Source of the DNA: Streptomyces eurythermus
GTDB taxonomy: Bacteria; Actinomycetota; Actinomycetes; Streptomycetales; Streptomycetaceae
Direction of reading: 5' to 3'
Assembly: GCF_014649115.1 (NCBI RefSeq)
Contig: NZ_BMSK01000020.1
Coordinates: forward strand, 103,574-167,573
Length of the DNA: 64,000 bases
The notes below the pieces were generated by a model. It was given only the letters and a program-made list of their open reading frames with translations. It made no database searches and was not told the origin of the DNA. Positions 59,362 to 64,000 of this stretch are shown here, in pieces; the first letter of the stretch is position 1, and each line of letters starts with the position of its first letter. The position numbers and the translations under genes are program-made.

Positions 59362-60333
59362 ATGAGCTGGCTGGTAACTGGCGGCGCCGGATATATCGGC
59401 GCGCACGTGGTACGCACCCTGATCCAGGGTGGTGAGGAGACCATCGTCTACGACGACCTCTCCACCGGCAGCGCCGACCGGGTGCCCGAGGGCACCCCGC
59501 TGGTGGTCGGCAGCGTACTGGACGCCGCCAAGCTGGAGCGGACGATCCGTGACCACCGGGTGACCGGCGTGGTGCACATCGCGGCGAAGAAGCAGGTGGG
59601 CGAGTCCGTCGAGCGGCCGCTGCACTACTACCGGGAGAACGTCACCGGACTGCAGACCCTGCTGGAGGTCATGACCGCCACCGGGGTCGACCGCATCGTC
59701 TTCTCCTCCTCCGCCGCGGTGTACGGCATGCCGGACGTGGACCTCGTCACCGAGGACACCCCCTGCGCGCCCATGAGCCCGTACGGCGAGAGCAAGCTGA
59801 TCGGCGAGTGGCTGATCACCGCCGCCGCCCGGGCGCACGGACTGCGCGCCGCCTCCCTGCGCTACTTCAACGTGGCCGGGGCGGCCGAGCCCGCGCTCTC
59901 CGACACCGGTGTCTTCAACCTCATCCCCATGGTCTTCGAGCGGCTGGAGGCCGGTGCGGCGCCGCGGATCTTCGGCGACGACTACGCCACGCCCGACGGC
60001 ACCTGCGTACGCGACTACATCCACGTCCAGGACATCGCCGGCGCGCACCTGGCCGCCGCCCGCCGCCTGACCGACGCCGAGGCGGGCACGTCCCTCGTCC
60101 TCAACATCGGCCGCGGCGAGGGCAGCTCGGTGCGCGAGATGGTGGACCGCATCCTGAAGGTCACCGGCCGGCAGGACGTGCGGCCCGAGGTCACCGAGCG
60201 CCGCCCCGGCGACCCGGCCCGTGTGGTGGCGTCCGCCGACCGCATCCGGCGGGAACTCGGCTGGACCGCCGAACACGACCTGGACGACATGATCGAGTCG
60301 GCCTGGCAGGGCTGGCGGCACCGCCACCCGTGA
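59362..60333 (+). CDS. galE: UDP-glucose 4-epimerase
   Basis: 323 residues from ATG 59362 with a GAGG site upstream. An extended SDR: TGGAGYIGAHVV binds NAD; the YxxxK catalytic pair is YGESK, preceded by the Ser in VFSSSAAVYG. SLRYFNVAGA and GDPARVVASADRI are GalE features. It interconverts UDP-glucose and UDP-galactose and supplies UDP-Gal or other UDP-hexoses for wall polymers; it is divergent from the polymer operon, a functional link by position. Confidence 0.93.
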   Translation: MSWLVTGGAGYIGAHVVRTLIQGGEETIVYDDLSTGSADRVPEGTPLVVGSVLDAAKLERTIRDHRVTGVVHIAAKKQVGESVERPLHYYRENVTGLQTLLEVMTATGVDRIVFSSSAAVYGMPDVDLVTEDTPCAPMSPYGESKLIGEWLITAAARAHGLRAASLRYFNVAGAAEPALSDTGVFNLIPMVFERLEAGAAPRIFGDDYATPDGTCVRDYIHVQDIAGAHLAAARRLTDAEAGTSLVLNIGRGEGSSVREMVDRILKVTGRQDVRPEVTERRPGDPARVVASADRIRRELGWTAEHDLDDMIESAWQGWRHRHP

Positions 60334-60419
60334 ACGCGGACGGGCGGCGCCGCACGGCGCCGCCCCGGGGCGTCACGGCCCCCGCCGGTCCACGACCGGC
60401 ACCACTGGCTATCGCTCGG

Positions 60420-60482
60420 GAACGGTTCGAACCGCCTTGAGAACGGCTCGAACCGCTTGAGAACGGCCCGGACCGCTTTTTA
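60420..60482. repeat. Three tandem ~20 bp repeats next to the obgE stop
   Basis: Units at 60420-60440, 60441-60460 and 60461-60482 each read GAACGG(T/C)(T/C)CG(A/G)ACCGC..., and a fourth partial unit (60483-60498) is the end of obgE itself. Each unit is self-complementary (CGGTTCGAACCG-like) and could form a hairpin. The array lies between the convergent galE-like and obgE genes. Confidence 0.75.
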
Positions 60483-61925
60483 GAACGGCTCGAAGTCGTC
60501 GAACTCCTGCAGCGCCTCGTCGTGCTCGGCCTGCTTGTCCCGGCGGCGCTGGGCCGCGGGGCGGGGCGCGTCGAAGCGGTGGTCCTCGCCACGGCGGCCG
60601 AGCATCTCCGCGCCGGACATGACGGTCGGCTCCCAGTCGAAGACGACCGCGTTCTCCTCGGGGCCGATGGCGACGCCGTCGCCCGCGCGGGCGCCCGCCT
60701 TCATCAGCTGCTCCTCCACACCGAGACGGTTCAGCCGGTCGGCGAGGTAGCCGACGGCCTCGTCGTTGTTGAAGTCGGTCTGGCGGACCCAGCGCTCGGG
60801 CTTCTCACCGCGCACCCGGAACAGCGGCTCGCCGCCGGTGTCCTCGCGTACGACGGTGAAGCCGGCGTCGTCCACGGCCTTGGGCCGGATGACGATCCGG
60901 GTCGCCTCCTCCTTCGGCTTCGCCGCGCGCGCCTTGGCGACCAGCTCGCCGAGGGCGAAGGTCAGCTCGCGCAGACCGGTGTGGGCCACGGCCGACACCT
61001 CGAAGACGCGGTAGCCGCGGGCCTCCAGGTCGGGGCGGACCATCTCGGCGAGGTCCTTGCCGTCCGGCACGTCGATCTTGTTCAGGACGACGATGCGGGG
61101 CCGGTTGTCCAGGCCGCCGTACTCCCGCAGCTCGGCCTCGATGACGTCGAGGTCGGAGACCGGGTCGCGGTCGGACTCCAGCGTGGCGGTGTCCAGCACG
61201 TGCACCAGCACGCTGCACCGCTCCACGTGCCGCAGGAACTCCAGGCCCAGGCCGCGGCCCTGGCTGGCGCCGGGGATGAGGCCGGGCACGTCGGCGATGG
61301 TGTAGACGGTGGAGCCCGCCGTCACCACGCCGAGGTTCGGGACCAGCGTCGTGAACGGGTAGTCGGCGATCTTCGGCTTGGCCGCGCTGAGCACGGAGAT
61401 CAGCGAGGACTTGCCGGCGCTCGGGTAGCCGACGAGGGCCACGTCCGCGACGGTCTTCAGCTCCAGGACGATGTCGTGGAGGTCGCCGGGCTCGCCGAGC
61501 AGCGCGAAGCCGGGCGCCTTGCGGCGGGCGGAGGCCAGCGCCGCGTTGCCGAGGCCGCCCCGGCCGCCCTGCGCGGCGATGTACGAGGTGCCGTGGCCGA
61601 CCAGGTCGGCGAGCACATTGCCCGCCTTGTCCAGCACGACCGTGCCGTCCGGCACCGGCAGGATCAGGTCCTGGCCGTCCTTGCCGGAGCGGTTGCCGCC
61701 CTCGCCGGGCTTGCCGTTGGTGGCCTTGCGGTGCGGGGAGTGGTGATAGTCCAGCAGCGTCGTGACCGACTGGTCGACGGTCAGGATGACGTCACCGCCA
61801 CGGCCGCCGTTGCCGCCGTCGGGGCCGCCTAGCGGCTTGAACTTCTCACGGTGGACGGAGGCACAGCCGTGGCCTCCGTTACCCGCGGCGACGTGCAGTT
61901 CGACGCGGTCCACGAAGGTGGTCAT
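60480..61925 (-). CDS. obgE: GTPase Obg (CgtA)
   Basis: 481 residues. The Gly-rich Obg fold comes first (ELHVAAGNGGHGCASVHREKF, GGPDGGNGGRGGDVI), then the G domain (VGYPSAGKSSLIS; DVPGLIPGASQGRGLG; LNKIDVPDG) and a C-terminal OCT domain (RVRGEKPERWVRQTDFNNDEAVGYL). Obg acts in 50S assembly and, in Streptomyces, in the decision to differentiate. It follows rpmA and rplU on the same strand (gap 139 bp holding a terminator-like hairpin). Confidence 0.98.
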   Translation of the reverse strand: MTTFVDRVELHVAAGNGGHGCASVHREKFKPLGGPDGGNGGRGGDVILTVDQSVTTLLDYHHSPHRKATNGKPGEGGNRSGKDGQDLILPVPDGTVVLDKAGNVLADLVGHGTSYIAAQGGRGGLGNAALASARRKAPGFALLGEPGDLHDIVLELKTVADVALVGYPSAGKSSLISVLSAAKPKIADYPFTTLVPNLGVVTAGSTVYTIADVPGLIPGASQGRGLGLEFLRHVERCSVLVHVLDTATLESDRDPVSDLDVIEAELREYGGLDNRPRIVVLNKIDVPDGKDLAEMVRPDLEARGYRVFEVSAVAHTGLRELTFALGELVAKARAAKPKEEATRIVIRPKAVDDAGFTVVREDTGGEPLFRVRGEKPERWVRQTDFNNDEAVGYLADRLNRLGVEEQLMKAGARAGDGVAIGPEENAVVFDWEPTVMSGAEMLGRRGEDHRFDAPRPAAQRRRDKQAEHDEALQEFDDFEPF

Positions 61926-61978
61926 GGTGGGGTGCCTCCAAAAGACGAACGGGGTTTTACCTGTGTTAACACGCGAAA

Positions 61979-62016
61979 GGCGGACCCGCCTTCCCGCCCG
62001 GGAAGTGAGGTCCGCC
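61979..62016 (-). terminator. Hairpin between rpmA and obgE
   Basis: GGCGGACC / GGTCCGCC stem with an internal TTCCC/GGGAA stem, followed on the minus strand by TTTCG. It likely attenuates read-through from the ribosomal protein genes into obgE. Confidence 0.65.
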
Positions 62017-62064
62017 TCGCGAAAGCGTTCAGCGCTGAATCAGGCGATCAGACGATCTGGTGAT

Positions 62065-62319
62065 TCAGGCGACCGGAACGATGTTCACGACCTTGCGGCC
62101 GCGGTGGGTACCGAACTCCACCGCACCGGCCTGCAGGGCGAACAGCGTGTCGTCGCCGCCACGGCCGACACCGGCGCCGGGGTGGAAGTGGGTGCCGCGC
62201 TGGCGGACCAGGATCTCACCCGCGCTCACGACCTGACCGCCGAAGCGCTTCACGCCGAGCCGCTGGGCATTGGAGTCGCGACCGTTCCGGGTGGACGATG
62301 CGCCCTTCTTGTGTGCCAT
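62065..62319 (-). CDS. rpmA: 50S ribosomal protein L27
   Basis: 84 residues: MAHKKGASSTRNGRDSNAQRLGVKRFGGQ, the canonical L27 start with no N-terminal extension to be cleaved. L27 reaches the peptidyl-transferase centre. It is 14 bp downstream of rplU. A degenerate copy of its stop region (62036-62049 versus 62061-62074) lies just beyond. Confidence 0.98.
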   Translation of the reverse strand: MAHKKGASSTRNGRDSNAQRLGVKRFGGQVVSAGEILVRQRGTHFHPGAGVGRGGDDTLFALQAGAVEFGTHRGRKVVNIVPVA

Positions 62320-62333
62320 TTCTCCTCAGTCCC

Positions 62334-62654
62334 TTACTTCGCAGCCGTGGGGATCGACGTGACCTTGATCGCCGTGTACTGCTGGCGGTGACCCTGCCGA
62401 CGACGGTAACCGGTCTTGTTCTTGTAGCGCAGGATGTCGATCTTCTGGCCCTTGTGGTGGTCCACGACCTCGGCCTGGACCTTGATGCCGGCCAGCACCC
62501 ACGGGTCGCTGGTCACGGAGTCGCCGTCGACAACGAGCAGGGTCGAGAGCTCGACCGTGTCGCCAACCTTGGCGGTGGAAATCTTGTCAACCTCAACGAT
62601 GTCGCCGACAGCAACCTTGTGCTGGCGACCACCGCTGCGCACGATGGCGTACAC
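62334..62654 (-). CDS. rplU: 50S ribosomal protein L21
   Basis: 106 residues from GTG 62654 (VYAIVRSGGRQHKVAVGDIV...). It has the L21 signatures and a basic C terminus (RRRQGHRQQYTAIKVTSI). It binds 23S rRNA. It starts the rplU-rpmA operon; a leader of nearly 200 bp carries a hairpin CTCCCGG/CCGGGAG (62729-62755). Confidence 0.97.
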   Translation of the reverse strand: MYAIVRSGGRQHKVAVGDIVEVDKISTAKVGDTVELSTLLVVDGDSVTSDPWVLAGIKVQAEVVDHHKGQKIDILRYKNKTGYRRRQGHRQQYTAIKVTSIPTAAK

Positions 62655-62847
62655 GCGGATCTCACTTTCGCTCGTCTCAGAACCGGCACCCCCGCAGGCC
62701 AGCCGCCCAGAAACACCACAGACGACCTCTCCCGGCCAACCGCGTTGCCCGGGAGGAAGAGGTTTACGGGGATGTGGCGTGTTCAGTGGACACGCCGACG
62801 GTCCAGGGTACGGGGCCATGGCCAGGGGGGTCAAACCGGGCCACGGC
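62655..62847 (-). promoter_or_regulatory. rplU leader/promoter region
   Basis: 193 bp between a glycerol-1-phosphate-dehydrogenase-like gene and rplU. It contains a CTCCCGG/CCGGGAG hairpin (62729-62755) and a GGCGTGT/ACACGCC inverted repeat (62776-62796). The first could be part of an L21 leader; no named leader family is asserted. Confidence 0.4.
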
Positions 62848-63909
62848 TCAGGACGTGACCGCGGCGACGTACTCCGCGTACGCCTCCTCGATGCCCTCCG
62901 GCGACAGCCCCAGGTGTTCCAGGACGGTGTACCGGCCCGGCCGGGTCTCCGGGGCCAGGCGGACGGCCCGGACGAACTCGTCGTCGCCGTAGCCGAGGTC
63001 CCGCGCCAGCACGGGCAGCCCGTGGCGGCGCAGCACGCCGGCCAGCTGCCGGGCCCCCTCGTGGTCGCCCCGCAGGTGCGTGGCGAAGGCGGCCGCGAGA
63101 CCCACCTGCTCGCCGTGGCTCGCCGCCCGCTCCGGGTACAGCAGGTCGAGCGCGTGACCGATCTCATGGCAGGCGCCCGAGGAGGGCCGGGTGTGACCGG
63201 CGATCGACATGGCGATGCCCGAGAGCACGAGGGCCTCGGAGAGCACGGTGAGGAAGCCGTCGTCACCGCATCCGCCCGGGTGGCGCAGCACGCTCTCGCC
63301 GGCCTGGCGGGCCATCGCCGCGGCCAGGCCGTCCAGCCGCTCCCCCTTGACGCGGTGGGCCAGCTCCCAGTCCGCGACCGCGGAGATGTTGGACAGGGCG
63401 TCGCCGATGCCCGACCGCACGAAGCGGACCGGCGCCTCCCGCACCACCGCGAGGTCCACGAGGAGGGCGATGGGCGTGGGCACGCCGTACGAACCCCGGC
63501 CGGCGTCGTTGTCCAGTATGGACACGGGCGAGCAGATGCCGTCGTGCGAGAGGTTGGTGGCGACGGCGACCAGCGGCAGCCCGATGCGCGCCGCCGCGTA
63601 CTTCGCGCAGTCGATGACCTTGCCGCCGCCGAGGCCCACCACCGCGTCGTACCGGCCGGGCTTCATCTCGTCGGCCAGCCGGATGGCGTCGTCCAGGGTG
63701 CCGCCGCCGACCTCGTACCAGGTGGCGCCCGGCAGCATGGGGGCGATGCGCTCGCGCAGCCGGGCGCCGGAACCGCCGCTGACGGCGACGGCGAACCGGC
63801 CCGAGGGAGAGATCCGCTGGTCGGCGAGGACGCTCGCCAGGCCGTCCAGGGCACCCGGGCGGATGTCCACGACGACCGGCGAGGGAATCAGCCGGCTCAG
63901 TACCGGCAC
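62848..63909 (-). CDS. Iron-containing alcohol dehydrogenase family, glycerol-1-phosphate-dehydrogenase-like
   Basis: 353 residues from GTG 63909. NAD site GGGKVIDCAKYAA (residues 94-106) and the metal ligands Asp170 (GIGDALSN), His248 (CHEIGHALD) and His265 (SHGEQVG) are all present, the pattern of the sn-glycerol-1-phosphate dehydrogenase/AraM group, with NLSHDGICSPVSI typical of it. It reduces a sugar-ketone or dihydroxyacetone phosphate-like substrate. The start overlaps the upstream nucleotidyltransferase stop by 13 bp. Together they may make a CDP-activated polyol for a phospholipid or wall polymer; this is inference. Confidence 0.85.
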   Translation of the reverse strand: MPVLSRLIPSPVVVDIRPGALDGLASVLADQRISPSGRFAVAVSGGSGARLRERIAPMLPGATWYEVGGGTLDDAIRLADEMKPGRYDAVVGLGGGKVIDCAKYAAARIGLPLVAVATNLSHDGICSPVSILDNDAGRGSYGVPTPIALLVDLAVVREAPVRFVRSGIGDALSNISAVADWELAHRVKGERLDGLAAAMARQAGESVLRHPGGCGDDGFLTVLSEALVLSGIAMSIAGHTRPSSGACHEIGHALDLLYPERAASHGEQVGLAAAFATHLRGDHEGARQLAGVLRRHGLPVLARDLGYGDDEFVRAVRLAPETRPGRYTVLEHLGLSPEGIEEAYAEYVAAVTS

Positions 63910-64000
63910 GCGATCTCCCGTCCCCGGGCGAGGTCGTCGTGGTTGTCGATCTCGACCCAGTCGACCTCGCCGATCGGCGCCACGTCGATGCGGAAGCCCC
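63897..64000 (-). CDS. Nucleotidyltransferase (phosphocholine-cytidylyltransferase-like), C-terminal end only
   Basis: Only the last 33 residues are in the window: a partial strand then PIGEVDWVEIDNHDDLARGREIACRY. The WVEIDNxDDLxxAxE pattern is the end of NTP-transferase domains of the LicC/phosphocholine cytidylyltransferase type. The gene starts beyond the right edge and overlaps the downstream dehydrogenase by 13 bp. Too little is visible for a firmer call. Confidence 0.6.
   Translation of the reverse strand, partial: GFRIDVAPIGEVDWVEIDNHDDLARGREIACRY

Overview
The window is about 72% GC, uses codons biased to G/C in third position, has frequent GTG starts and long spurious antisense ORFs. 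Gene order (tri1-like protease, rsmE, dnaJ/hrcA, hemW, lepA, rpsT, holA, comEC/comEA, leuS, rsfS/nadD, proA/proB, obgE/rpmA/rplU) is that of a Streptomyces chromosomal core region. From memory it matches the part of the S. coelicolor chromosome around SCO2549-SCO2597. I see no phage, transposon, CRISPR array or plasmid genes. The window is core chromosome with one lineage-variable insert at about 45.5-52.8 kb.

Layout. 1-16 kb, mostly minus strand: the N-terminal part of a Tricorn-type protease; a VOC protein; RsmE with a nitronate monooxygenase; DnaJ and HrcA under a perfect CIRCE operator; plus-strand MBL-fold and DUF3097 proteins; a small Uma2-like remnant; HemW; an anti-sigma-like kinase/PP2C phosphatase fusion; an acyl-CoA ligase; LepA. 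15.8-28.2 kb: RpsT, HolA, a YceI protein with an added N-terminal domain, ComEC/ComEA, DegV, a coiled-coil membrane protein, and LeuS preceded by a short ORF with three consecutive Leu codons and an intrinsic terminator, which looks like a transcription attenuator. 28.4-31.3 kb: a two-gene redox unit, a ferric-reductase-like membrane protein plus a NuoF-like/ferredoxin fusion. 31.4-33.5 kb: two identical tRNA-Ala(GGC) genes flank a GT87 mannosyltransferase and two tiny zinc-binding proteins.

33.6-45.4 kb: a cell-envelope and metabolism block with a histidine phosphatase, RsfS, an LCP-type wall-polymer ligase, NadD, two 54-residue single-pass membrane proteins, an M48 peptidase, two membrane proteins sharing an N-terminal motif, ProA, ProB and an L,D-transpeptidase lipoprotein.

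45.4-52.8 kb: a 630 bp relatively AT-rich non-coding stretch leads into a plus-strand cassette. It encodes a 1120-residue Tat-exported ALF-repeat/alanine-rich coiled-coil protein, a small polytopic membrane protein, a small secreted protein, and a secreted trypsin-fold/FG-GAP protein that has lost two of three catalytic residues. This is the best candidate here for an undescribed surface system. It sits directly against a minus-strand wall-glycopolymer operon (GT4 plus two GT2/CDP-glycerol glycerophosphotransferase fusions) at 52.8-59.1 kb, which suggests an envelope function. The window closes with GalE, ObgE, L27, L21, a glycerol-1-phosphate-dehydrogenase-like enzyme and the end of a nucleotidyltransferase gene.

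A recurring small-scale oddity is imperfect duplication of gene 3' ends just beyond stop codons (dnaJ, obgE, and weakly leuS and rpmA), and a degenerate ~25 bp tandem array after the M48 peptidase. All functional calls are from reading translations and remembered family features; nothing was searched against a database.
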